This document shows positions 56,200 through 64,000 of a stretch of DNA of 64,000 bases, in pieces. Positions within the stretch are counted from its first letter, which is position 1. Every line of letters begins with the position of its first letter. Both the position numbers and the translations under genes were made by a program. The stretch comes from Flagellimonas beolgyonensis (lineage in GTDB: Bacteria; Bacteroidota; Bacteroidia; Flavobacteriales; Flavobacteriaceae): contig NZ_RZMY01000003.1 of assembly GCF_003992615.1 (NCBI RefSeq), forward strand, positions 374,501 through 438,500. The letters run 5' to 3'. Under the pieces are notes generated by a model that searched no databases, was not told the DNA's origin, and saw only the letters and a list, made by a program, of their open reading frames with translations.

Positions 56200-57237
56200 A
56201 TGCGATTATTAATATGCCTACTTGTATTAATATCGACCTCACTACATGGACAGCAGTCCAAAAATTACCTCATAAGAACCATTGCGTTCTATAACTGTGA
56301 AAATCTTTTCGATACAGAAAATGATTCCCTCACCTTTGATGATGACCGTACGCCTGAAGGTCGTTATCATTGGACCCAAGAACGATTGGAACAAAAGATT
56401 GCTAACTTGACCACGGTGTTGTCCCAAATTGGAGCAGACGTATCCAAAACATCCCCAGATGTTATTGGACTGTGCGAAGTGGAAAACAGACAGGTTGTGG
56501 AAGCATTGGTCCGCCATCCCAATTTAAGCAATAAGGGATATGATGTCATCCATTTTGATTCCCCAGATGAACGCGGTATTGATGTAGCACTATTGTATAA
56601 AAAGGGCTCGTATTTGCCAACTTCTTTCAAAAGTCATCGCCTACTGTTATTTGATGATCTTGGGCAGAGGAAATACACCCGTGATCAATTGGTGGTTGGC
56701 GGAATAATGGACAATGAGCCCATTTACTTTTTGGTGAACCATTGGCCTTCCAGAAGGGGAGGTCCGGCCAAAAGTGAGCCCCACAGAATTCGAGCTGCCT
56801 TATTGAACAAACGCATCATTGATTCGATACAAGATTTAAATCCCGATTCCAAAATCATCGCCATGGGCGACCTGAACGACGATCCCATTGACAAAAGCTT
56901 GAAAGTTATCCTTAAAACAAAGGATGATATTGCAAAATTGGATAGTTTGAGTCTGTACAATCCCATGGAAAAGCTGTTCAAAAAAGGAATCGGCTCTTTG
57001 GCTTATGGAGACAAATGGAATCTGTTCGATCAAATTTTTATGACCCCAAACCTGGTCGGTGAACATAGAAACACCTTAACCTTTTGGAAAGCAGGCTTGT
57101 TTGCACCTTCATTTCTTAAAACTGAAAAAGGGAGATTTAAGGGTTATCCCTTGCGCACATATTCGGGTGGCACCTACACCGCAGGGTATAGCGATCACTT
57201 TCCCGCGTTTATATACTTGATCAAGGAAGTGGAATGA
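56200..57237 (+). CDS. Secreted endonuclease/exonuclease/phosphatase-fold enzyme
   Basis: A 345-residue protein with signal peptide (LISTSLHGQQ). The DNase-I-like fold is read from FYNCENLFD (metal site, about 30-38), GLCEVENRQ (Glu93), NHWPSRRGGP (His181 region), GDLNDDP (223-229) and the C-terminal YSDHFPAFIY (catalytic His). Members cut DNA, RNA or phosphoester lipids and polyphosphates. Its position divergent from a TonB receptor/DUF5689 operon suggests that it processes the imported ligand outside the cell. Confidence 0.9.
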   Translation: MRLLICLLVLISTSLHGQQSKNYLIRTIAFYNCENLFDTENDSLTFDDDRTPEGRYHWTQERLEQKIANLTTVLSQIGADVSKTSPDVIGLCEVENRQVVEALVRHPNLSNKGYDVIHFDSPDERGIDVALLYKKGSYLPTSFKSHRLLLFDDLGQRKYTRDQLVVGGIMDNEPIYFLVNHWPSRRGGPAKSEPHRIRAALLNKRIIDSIQDLNPDSKIIAMGDLNDDPIDKSLKVILKTKDDIAKLDSLSLYNPMEKLFKKGIGSLAYGDKWNLFDQIFMTPNLVGEHRNTLTFWKAGLFAPSFLKTEKGRFKGYPLRTYSGGTYTAGYSDHFPAFIYLIKEVE

Positions 57238-57264
57238 GATTCCAGCTTTCTCAGGAATGCCATT

Positions 57265-57702
57265 TTACCCCAACCACTGGCGCCAGGGAATACGGCTCAA
57301 TACCAACAAAAGGCCCAGACCGTAGAAAATGGAAATGGTCTTGAACTTTTTATCGTTCTCCATAAACTTTTTATGACGTGACCAACCGATGGTGATCAAG
57401 GCCACTGCAATGATGTTCACAAATGGGTGCTCCACGGCCAACAAGCGCGCAGGGGCATTTAATCCGCTCATGCCCAACGATTGGATGGCCTTAAGGCCAT
57501 TGTCCGATATAAAGTAAAGAATCAACCCCACCAACAATTGAATGTGGGTCAATATCAACGCAAAAAGACTGATGCGAAGGTCCTTGTGCATGGTAAAGTC
57601 CTTTTTGCCCATCCAGCCCAGTAAGGCATTGACAACGGCGATGATCAAAACAGCCAAAACAATATAGGCCAAATAGGAGTGCAGGTTCTTAATAATTTCC
57701 AT
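57265..57702 (-). CDS. Four-helix membrane protein, possibly cytochrome-b-like
   Basis: A 145-residue protein with about four membrane helices. Histidines sit at residues 8, 39, 53 and within LLAVEHPFVNIIAV and SRHKKFM, near helix ends or in helices, so b-type heme binding is possible but unproven. It is typical of small conserved Bacteroidota membrane proteins. It has no clear operon partner; the TonB receptor 3' end and its terminator lie upstream on the same strand. Confidence 0.75.
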   Translation of the reverse strand: MEIIKNLHSYLAYIVLAVLIIAVVNALLGWMGKKDFTMHKDLRISLFALILTHIQLLVGLILYFISDNGLKAIQSLGMSGLNAPARLLAVEHPFVNIIAVALITIGWSRHKKFMENDKKFKTISIFYGLGLLLVLSRIPWRQWLG

Positions 57703-57744
57703 GTGTGGTATAGTTTGAGGTTTAAAAGTACGGAATTTTGAACA

Positions 57745-57774
57745 TAAAAAAAGCCCTTCCGTTACTGGAAGGGC
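57745..57774 (-). terminator. Intrinsic terminator of the 893-residue TonB receptor gene
   Basis: GCCCTTCC (57753-57760) pairs with GGAAGGGC (57767-57774) over a six-base loop. The minus strand continues into a run of T (57745-57752). It lies 28 bases past the receptor stop. Confidence 0.88.
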
Positions 57775-57801
57775 CTCCTTAATTTATCTAAACGGTTAGG
57801 A

Positions 57802-60483
57802 TTAGAAATCGTAACGCAAGGTAACGTTCCAAGTTCTACCCCATCCAAAGTACCCTTGGTTGGATACATTAAGCCCGTTATAGGTTTCATCACCTGGCTC
57901 CACAAATCTCGCGGTGGTCAACCTAGAGATGTATATGGTGTTCAAGGCGTTGTTTACGTTACCCCTGATCTTCAATTGCTTGGTCTTGTCGGCACCCAAA
58001 GGCATTCTAAAGGTTACACCGGCATCCAAAATGTTGAAAGAAGGCAACTTCAAGTTTTCTTTGATGGCTCCAACATCAGAGTACAAATCGGCGTAGTATC
58101 TCCAATCAGAATCCACAGAAATCATTTTGTTGATTCGGTAAGCAAATCCAAGACCGCCAGAGGTTTGGGCTGCACCACCTACTTTTCCACCATCAAAATC
58201 CTCAGTTTCAAAACTGATCACATTTCTGTTTTCATCAGTAACTTGGGTAACGGCATCACCTTTGTATACCCAATCCCCGATGGAAGCAAAACCGTTGATG
58301 GACAAACCATCCACTGGACGCAATTTGAAATCAACTTCCACACCGGTGTGCAATTGCTCTGTACCGAAGTTGGACTCAAAGGTCACTACATCGTCCACAA
58401 TGTCAGAACTGGTCACTACCCTATCCTTCCAAGAGGTACGGTACAAGTTCACGTTGGCAGAGAAGATTGCACTTGAGAAACCATAACCTGCTTCCAATCC
58501 GAAGATCTTTTCATTTTCGGTCAATGGGTTTACTTGGTTGGTAAAGTTCAAATAGATGTTATCGTGGTATGGCTGACGGTTGTAGTAACCCACGTTACCA
58601 TAGAAGCTATGCTGCATGGTTGGGCTGTAGCTGAAACCACCTTTTGCATTGTAACCAAAGTTGTTCACTTTTTCAGAATCAGTTCCTGGCTCAATCCCTG
58701 CAGGAAGTGGCGTACCGGTTGCCTGTGATGACGTACCATCAATCAATGCTTGGTCGGCATATTGATAGAAGTCAAAACGTTGGTGGTATTGGTTGGAAAT
58801 AGATCCTTGGAAGAACGTAGAGAAGGTATCTGTTGCATATTCCAACTGGGTGAACAAACCTCCGTAAGAGATGCGCTCGTCGTTGCTATAGGCAATTTTT
58901 TGATCTTCTGGGTACGAGTTGAAAGCAGCTTGCCATGCAGAAGGCCTAAAGCTTTCAGTAGCAGTAACTCTCTTATAGGTACCAAATGTACCGTAAGTCT
59001 CGTGGTTGTTGTTTTGATCTCTCAAACGAACGTTTTCTGACCAAGAATTCAATCCATGGAAATCGGAAACAACCCTAAAGTGTTTTCCGTAGTAGGTTCT
59101 CAAATCGAAACCGACGTTCCAAGTTAAGTTATCGCTCAATTCCTTCTCGAAGTTCGAGATCAAACCATACCAGTTGTGCAAGTTCATGGAAGCACGGGTA
59201 ATGTATGCCGGCTCTGAACCAAAACTTACAGCATCACCATTGGTCACAGCAGCATTTTGGGCATAAATCGCATCATAGTCGATACGACCCTCAGCAGTAC
59301 GGATACGGTTACCCAAGTTTCCGGTTCCACCACCGTTACCCCAAGAGGCATACAATACGGTGGAAAGGCTAGCTGTTTCACTGATGTTCCAGTCCCAGTT
59401 TAAGTTGGCCACTGGCTTGTGGTAAAAGTTTCTTCTTTCGGTCAAGTACTGACCTTTATAAGTACCCCAGTTGTTGTTGTACCTTCTGCCATACTCCAAG
59501 TAAGAAGAAATGGATTTGGTAAAGTTTTGATCGTGGAACTGTGGAGCACCAGTGATCAAGAAGTTAAATCCATGGGTGTCGTTAGGTCTATAACCGGCAG
59601 AAATAAAATAGGTCTGACCTTCACCGAAGTTACCTTCGTTGTAACCATCACCTTGCCAGTGAGACAACATAACACTCAAACCCCATCCTTTTTCAGAAAT
59701 ACCGGTGTTGTAACCAGCAGATGTTTTGATGTAGTTGTTGTTGGCCACTGTAGCGTAGGCGAAACCACCTTCGTTCATTTCGGTTGCCTTAGTCACAAAG
59801 TTTACAGTACCACCTACAGAAGAGATGGCCAATTTGGAAGAACCAAGACCCCTTTGGATCTGAACAGCGGAAGCGATATCGTTAAGACCAGACCAGTTGG
59901 ACCAGTACATCAAACCATCTTCCATACCGTTGATCGGCTGACCGTTCAAAAGGAAAGCAGTGTTATCTTGATCAAAACCCCTAACCCTCATGTTGGTGTC
60001 CCCGAAACCTCCAGATTGTCCGGACACGTATACAGATGGGGTGTTCACCAAGGTCATGGTAACGTCTTGGGTACCAATTTTCTCTTGAATGATCTTTACA
60101 GGAACCGAAGAAACCGCGATTGGGGTCTTTCTGTCCTTGGCAAGGTCAATAATACCTGTACCAACAACAACAACCTCACCCAATTCCTCAGCATCGGGAA
60201 ACAAAGAAATGGTTCCCAAGCTACCTGTAGTAGAAAAAGGAACGTTTTTGGTTACAAATCCGATGTAGGAAATAACCAATGTTCCGGAACTTTGGTTTAC
60301 GTCCAAAGTAAAGTTTCCATCAAAGTCAGTTGATGTACCTGTGCTGGTGCCCTTAACCATGACACTAGCACCTGGTAGTGGACCGCCAAGCTCGCCGTCA
60401 ACAATCGTACCAGTAAGAGTTCCTTGTGAAAATGCAAATGTCGTCATCAATAACGCGACAAAAGCCAAGTAGATTCTTTTCAT
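57802..60483 (-). CDS. TonB-dependent receptor with carboxypeptidase-like N-domain
   Basis: An 893-residue outer-membrane protein with signal peptide (TTFAFSQ). The regulatory N-domain LTGTIVDGELGGPLPGASVM... (about 22-95) precedes the plug: GEVVVVGTGIIDLAKDRKTP (a TonB box region), MRVRGFDQDNTAFLLNGQPI, VQIQRGLGSSKLAISSVGGT. A large barrel ends WNVTLRYDF. No SusD-like neighbour. It is monocistronic with a long leader and its own terminator. Codon use looks like that of a highly expressed gene, but I have not computed it. Confidence 0.93.
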   Translation of the reverse strand: MKRIYLAFVALLMTTFAFSQGTLTGTIVDGELGGPLPGASVMVKGTSTGTSTDFDGNFTLDVNQSSGTLVISYIGFVTKNVPFSTTGSLGTISLFPDAEELGEVVVVGTGIIDLAKDRKTPIAVSSVPVKIIQEKIGTQDVTMTLVNTPSVYVSGQSGGFGDTNMRVRGFDQDNTAFLLNGQPINGMEDGLMYWSNWSGLNDIASAVQIQRGLGSSKLAISSVGGTVNFVTKATEMNEGGFAYATVANNNYIKTSAGYNTGISEKGWGLSVMLSHWQGDGYNEGNFGEGQTYFISAGYRPNDTHGFNFLITGAPQFHDQNFTKSISSYLEYGRRYNNNWGTYKGQYLTERRNFYHKPVANLNWDWNISETASLSTVLYASWGNGGGTGNLGNRIRTAEGRIDYDAIYAQNAAVTNGDAVSFGSEPAYITRASMNLHNWYGLISNFEKELSDNLTWNVGFDLRTYYGKHFRVVSDFHGLNSWSENVRLRDQNNNHETYGTFGTYKRVTATESFRPSAWQAAFNSYPEDQKIAYSNDERISYGGLFTQLEYATDTFSTFFQGSISNQYHQRFDFYQYADQALIDGTSSQATGTPLPAGIEPGTDSEKVNNFGYNAKGGFSYSPTMQHSFYGNVGYYNRQPYHDNIYLNFTNQVNPLTENEKIFGLEAGYGFSSAIFSANVNLYRTSWKDRVVTSSDIVDDVVTFESNFGTEQLHTGVEVDFKLRPVDGLSINGFASIGDWVYKGDAVTQVTDENRNVISFETEDFDGGKVGGAAQTSGGLGFAYRINKMISVDSDWRYYADLYSDVGAIKENLKLPSFNILDAGVTFRMPLGADKTKQLKIRGNVNNALNTIYISRLTTARFVEPGDETYNGLNVSNQGYFGWGRTWNVTLRYDF

Positions 60484-60552
60484 TTAATTCAGTGTTTAAG
60501 TGTTTAATTAGCCCTGCAAATGTGCTGTATTTTTGACACACTGCCATTAAGC

Positions 60553-60560
60553 CAAAGTTA
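60553..60560 (-). promoter_or_regulatory. Candidate -7 box of the 893-residue TonB receptor gene
   Basis: Minus-strand TAACTTTG, an exact TAnnTTTG match, 69 bases before the ATG at 60483. The wider 60484-60655 spacer is AT-rich and holds a weak hairpin (ATTGTT-TAGGG-AACAAT at 60616-60632) that may end pgi. Confidence 0.5.
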
Positions 60561-60655
60561 AAATCGGGCTAATATAGTTAACACTAAATTAACAAACAAA
60601 AGATGTTGATAAACAATTGTTTAGGGAACAATCCCTTTAATATCGAACTAGCAAT

Positions 60656-62293
60656 TTACCCCTTAAAATATTGCAAAAGATGCATTGTGGAGCTATCGTG
60701 ATTGCCAATTGTGGAATTTTCGATATCGTTCAAAATATTTTTCGCAAGCTGTTTACCCAATTCAACGCCCCATTGGTCGAAACTGAAGATGTTCCAAACC
60801 ACCCCTTGCACAAAAATTTTATGCTCGTACAACGCAATCAATTTCCCTAAACTTTTTGGCGTCAGTTTATCTATTAATATGGTATTGGTAGGTTTGTTGC
60901 CCTCGAAGACTTTAAAAGGCAATAACGATTCGAGTTCGGCACCTGATAGGCCTTGTGCTTTCAATTCTTGTCGAACCTCTTCGGGGGTCTTACCGTTCAT
61001 CAGGGCCTCGGTCTGCGCAAAGTAATTGGCCATCAATTTATGGTGATGGTCCGCATCGCCATGCAACGATTTTTTAAACCCGATAAAATCGGTTGGAATC
61101 AATTTGGTGCCCTGGTGGATCAACTGGAAAAAAGCGTGTTGGGAATTGGTACCGGGTTCTCCCCAAATAATGGTCCCTGTTTGGTAGGCAGTCCTTTGTC
61201 CATTCCGGTCCATGCTCTTTCCGTTACTTTCCATGATTCCTTGCTGTAGATAAGCTGGAAAACGGTGCAAGTATTGCGTGTAGGGAATAATGGCTTCGGT
61301 CTCGGCGCCATAAAAATTGTTGTACCACACACTGATCAAAGCCAGAATCACCGGAATGTTTTCCTGGAATGGGGTCTCCTTGAAGTGGCTATCCATTTCA
61401 TGTGCACCGGACAATAGCTGATCAAAATTTTCAAACCCTACCGAAAGGGCTATGGATAGGCCCACCGCGCTCCAAAGTGAAAAGCGGCCCCCTACCCAAT
61501 CCCACATGGGGAAAACATTTTCATCGGCTATCCCAAATTCCTTTATTTTTTCAAGATTGGTGGAAACGGCGACAAAGTGATCTTTGACATCCTTCTCGGA
61601 GGCGTATTTCAAGAACCATTTCTTAATAGTCAACGCATTGCTCAACGTTTCTTGGGTGGTAAAGGTCTTGGATACAATAACGAACAAAGTGGTCTCCGGG
61701 TCGAGCTCCTTTAAGGTTTCATGCACATGATCACCATCCACATTGCTCACAAAGTGGACCTTTAGGTGGTTCTTATAGAATTTTAGTGCCTCTGTGACCA
61801 TTGCCGGACCTAGGTCCGAGCCTCCGATGCCTATGTTCACAACATCGGTGAATGCTTTACCAGTGTGTCCTTTTCGATTACCAGAAATCACAGCTTCCGA
61901 AAATGACTTGATTTTTTGTTTGACCTGGTATACTTCTTCCACCACATTTTCTCCGTCGACCAAAACCGTGTCCCCTTTTTTGGCGCGCAGGGCTGTGTGA
62001 AGTACTGCCCTTCCCTCGGTCTGGTTGATCAATTCGCCACCAAAATAACCTTCAATTGCTTTGGAAAGTCCGATCTCTTCTGCAAGTTCCAATAGCAATG
62101 CCATGGTTTCGCCATTGATTCGGTTTTTGGAATAGTCCACCAAAAAATCGTTCCATTTCAAGGAAAATCTACTGCCACGATCATTGTCGGAAGCAAAAAG
62201 ATCTCTTAAATGTGTATTCTTGGTATTGTTAAAGTGTACTAAAAGGTTGTTCCAGGCTTTTGTAGCGGTTGGGTTGATGGTGGGTAGTGCCAT
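60656..62293 (-). CDS. pgi: Glucose-6-phosphate isomerase
   Basis: A 545-residue glycolytic enzyme interconverting glucose 6-phosphate and fructose 6-phosphate. Motifs are [48 protein letters not shown], and the C-terminal [13 protein letters not shown]. Its ATG overlaps the upstream M23 stop by one base (TAATG), so it is translated by coupling in the TDO-M23-pgi operon. Confidence 0.97.
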   Translation of the reverse strand: MALPTINPTATKAWNNLLVHFNNTKNTHLRDLFASDNDRGSRFSLKWNDFLVDYSKNRINGETMALLLELAEEIGLSKAIEGYFGGELINQTEGRAVLHTALRAKKGDTVLVDGENVVEEVYQVKQKIKSFSEAVISGNRKGHTGKAFTDVVNIGIGGSDLGPAMVTEALKFYKNHLKVHFVSNVDGDHVHETLKELDPETTLFVIVSKTFTTQETLSNALTIKKWFLKYASEKDVKDHFVAVSTNLEKIKEFGIADENVFPMWDWVGGRFSLWSAVGLSIALSVGFENFDQLLSGAHEMDSHFKETPFQENIPVILALISVWYNNFYGAETEAIIPYTQYLHRFPAYLQQGIMESNGKSMDRNGQRTAYQTGTIIWGEPGTNSQHAFFQLIHQGTKLIPTDFIGFKKSLHGDADHHHKLMANYFAQTEALMNGKTPEEVRQELKAQGLSGAELESLLPFKVFEGNKPTNTILIDKLTPKSLGKLIALYEHKIFVQGVVWNIFSFDQWGVELGKQLAKNILNDIENSTIGNHDSSTMHLLQYFKG

Positions 62294-63570
62294 TACTGGT
62301 TGTAAGTGATTAACGTTTCTTCGGGTTCTGGGGTAGGATCAATAAACTCAATACAGTCCAACTGATCTTTCAAGGGTTGGATGTGTGCCATGTAGTCGGT
62401 CTTTAGCGAGTCCACAATAGGCTCTGCAGATGGCAGCTCTTCCCGTAATGGGTCCACCTGCCTTCCGTTTTTCCAAAAGCGATAACAAACGTGGGGGCCA
62501 CCGGTATTTCCTGTCATACCTACCCATCCAATCACGTCGCCTTGACGCACAAATTCGCCCCTTTTCACTTTTTGGGCCTTCATGTGCAGGTATTGGGTAC
62601 TGTATATACTGTTGTGCTTGATCTTTACATATTTTCCATTGCCTCCTCGGCGGGTAGATTCTTCAACTGTTCCGTCGGCAGTGGCAATGATGGGTGTTCC
62701 AACGGGTGCGGCATAATCGGTTCCTTTGTGGGGACGCACCTTGTAGCCGTAATAAGCAATCCTTCGTTTTAGGTTGTACCTGGATGATAGGCGATAGCCA
62801 AATTTAATGGGCGCCCTTAAGAAGGTGCTTCGAAGATTATTGGCGTCTTGATCATAATAGTCCAAGATGTTCTTCAGGGAATCGGTCACATAGGGGAACG
62901 CATAAATGGTTCTTCCTTTATGCTCGAACAATGCAGCCTTAATAGGCCCGTAGCCGGCATAAATGGTGTCGTTGATATATCGCTCATCAAAAATAACCTT
63001 GAACTTGTCCCCTTTTTCCAATTTGAAGAAGTCGATGGACCAGGCGTACACTTCAGAAAGGGCAATGGTAACGCCATAATCGACGCCCAGATTGTCCATG
63101 GCCTCGGAAAGACTACTGTTTATGATTCCGCCCACTTCCTTTTCAATATGCTTTACCTTACGTTTGCTTTTATAGGCCACGGCAGAATCCCTTAAATCCA
63201 CAACCGTATAGTTGATTTTATCGTCTTGGTAGATGAAGACCTCTGCCACTTCGGAAGTATCCTTGGATTTTAAGATGAGGTAGGGCTTGCCGACTTTTAT
63301 TTTGCGTACATCGAATGTATCCCGGTAATTTTCCGATATGGTGGCAATTTTGGGGTAATCCACCTTATTTTTCAACATGAGCTCGCCAAAGCTATCACCC
63401 CGGCGGACCGTATCCCAAACCACATTGAACTCTTCCAAGTTAAATCCGTAATGCAATACGGGAGGTTGTTCAATAGGCTCAACCTCTACTATTTCGTCTA
63501 CCGGTTCCTTAGTTTGTTTGCACGACACCAAAACCATCAGTGTCAATATTGCCCCAATAAATTTTCGCAT
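62293..63570 (-). CDS. M23-family peptidoglycan endopeptidase-like lipoprotein
   Basis: A 425-residue lipoprotein from the ATG at 63570 (lipobox LVSC). Residues about 55-130 resemble an OapA/LysM-like cell-wall module ([15 protein letters not shown]). The C-terminal LytM domain has the first metal ligands in [14 protein letters not shown] and the later [12 protein letters not shown]. In LytM the second motif is H-x-H; here it is H-V-C, so the second ligand is Cys. It may cleave peptide cross-links or act as a regulator of division amidases. Confidence 0.88.
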   Translation of the reverse strand: MRKFIGAILTLMVLVSCKQTKEPVDEIVEVEPIEQPPVLHYGFNLEEFNVVWDTVRRGDSFGELMLKNKVDYPKIATISENYRDTFDVRKIKVGKPYLILKSKDTSEVAEVFIYQDDKINYTVVDLRDSAVAYKSKRKVKHIEKEVGGIINSSLSEAMDNLGVDYGVTIALSEVYAWSIDFFKLEKGDKFKVIFDERYINDTIYAGYGPIKAALFEHKGRTIYAFPYVTDSLKNILDYYDQDANNLRSTFLRAPIKFGYRLSSRYNLKRRIAYYGYKVRPHKGTDYAAPVGTPIIATADGTVEESTRRGGNGKYVKIKHNSIYSTQYLHMKAQKVKRGEFVRQGDVIGWVGMTGNTGGPHVCYRFWKNGRQVDPLREELPSAEPIVDSLKTDYMAHIQPLKDQLDCIEFIDPTPEPEETLITYNQ

Positions 63571-63574
63571 TTTC

Positions 63575-64000
63575 CTATTCCTTGTATTCTTTACTTGCTG
63601 GGTTAAAAATGTGGTCCACCCATTGTTTTCCCCATGTATCCAACTCATAATCTGAGTACAAAGTTGGGAAAAATATTATTTTCTGGAAACTGGGCGGCAA
63701 ATACTCTTTCCAATTGGTCCCTCCGGTGGCGTCCACTTCCTTGCCTTCCTTGCCCAAATAACGGTAGGCAGAACCCATGTGCATCAAGGGCCAATTTACG
63801 TTGGCGTTCAAATCGAGTTCCTTCAATGCTTGAATCAATTCCTCGTTGTTTTTTGAGGTTTCCGGCAATTGAAGATACTTGTGGTAAATGGTGCTATCCT
63901 TTACTTGGTTGGCAATACGCAACAAGCGTGGCGTGTATCGGATCTCAAATTGTTTTAAGGTCAGGGTCTTTTCCCCAGTGGCCAAATCTGTCGCGCCTCT
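63575..64000 (-). CDS. Tryptophan 2,3-dioxygenase family protein, C-terminal part, cut by window edge
   Basis: The frame stays open to base 64000, so the gene starts beyond the window; the TTG at 63985 is internal. The visible end has LMHMGSAYRYLGKEG, DATGGTNWKEYL and the tail YELDTWGKQWVDHIF, which match the heme and substrate region of tryptophan 2,3-dioxygenase. That enzyme opens the indole ring as the first step of the kynurenine pathway. It stops 4 bases before the M23 start and is the upstream gene of that operon. Confidence 0.75.
   Translation of the reverse strand, partial: RGATDLATGEKTLTLKQFEIRYTPRLLRIANQVKDSTIYHKYLQLPETSKNNEELIQALKELDLNANVNWPLMHMGSAYRYLGKEGKEVDATGGTNWKEYLPPSFQKIIFFPTLYSDYELDTWGKQWVDHIFNPASKEYKE

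Noticed and set aside
59419..60333. 304-residue frame opposite the fourth TonB receptor
   Set aside because: Fully contained in a well-supported gene; the translation has no family features.

Overview
The window reads as chromosome of a marine-type member of the Flavobacteriaceae (Bacteroidota). Signs are four large TonB-dependent outer-membrane receptors, lipoproteins of families known mainly from this phylum (DUF4270, DUF5689), detached atpD-atpC genes, and repeated -7 boxes of the Bacteroidota type TAnnTTTG or TATCTTTA. The content resembles the Muricauda/Allomuricauda group, but that is an impression, since no 16S gene is present. Most of the window is dense, moderately G+C-balanced housekeeping DNA. 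No tRNA, rRNA, CRISPR array, transposase or prophage gene was recognised.

Layout. 1-2602: two ArnT-like membrane glycosyltransferases, the first cut by the window edge. 2520-4671 (-): a tightly overlapped biotin operon, bioF, a DUF2007 protein, bioD. 4734-7058: M61 peptidase and GNAT acetyltransferase, ending at a strong terminator shared with atpD-atpC (-). 9134-16725 (-): a TonB receptor, glmS, a DUF4270 lipoprotein and a half-length glycogen synthase. The last of these is divergent from panC-panD, a flippase-like protein and an esterase-like protein (+). 20322-27569: radA, a PQQ dehydrogenase carrying a cytochrome c domain, an aldo-keto reductase, exonuclease III, an isochorismatase-fold hydrolase and an exported Gfo/Idh oxidoreductase. 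27589-35166 (+): a TonB receptor, a DUF6624 protein, a GyrI-like protein, and three secreted hydrolases (M20, calcineurin-like, M28).

35167-39040 is the accessory part. It holds a strikingly AT-rich TIR-STAND-TPR gene resembling single-gene anti-phage NLR-like proteins, a small conserved protein divergent from an XRE regulator, a small membrane protein, and two copies of a composite palindromic repeat, the second interrupted by another palindrome. An SdpR/SdpI-type regulator and immunity pair with a clear operator palindrome follows. From 39980 come small envelope proteins, fhs, glyS, a coiled-coil membrane protein, comF, an Ig-like lipoprotein, an omega-amidase, an ankyrin protein and katG.

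51998-57237 is the most suggestive functional locus. A TonB receptor and a DUF5689/lamin-tail lipoprotein form one operon, divergent from a secreted endonuclease/exonuclease/phosphatase-fold enzyme. I read it as a possible system for cutting extracellular nucleic acid (or another phosphodiester) and importing the products. The right end carries another TonB receptor and a TDO-M23-pgi operon cut by the window edge. The most promising items for follow-up are the TIR-STAND protein with its altered P-loop and the TonB/DUF5689/nuclease locus.
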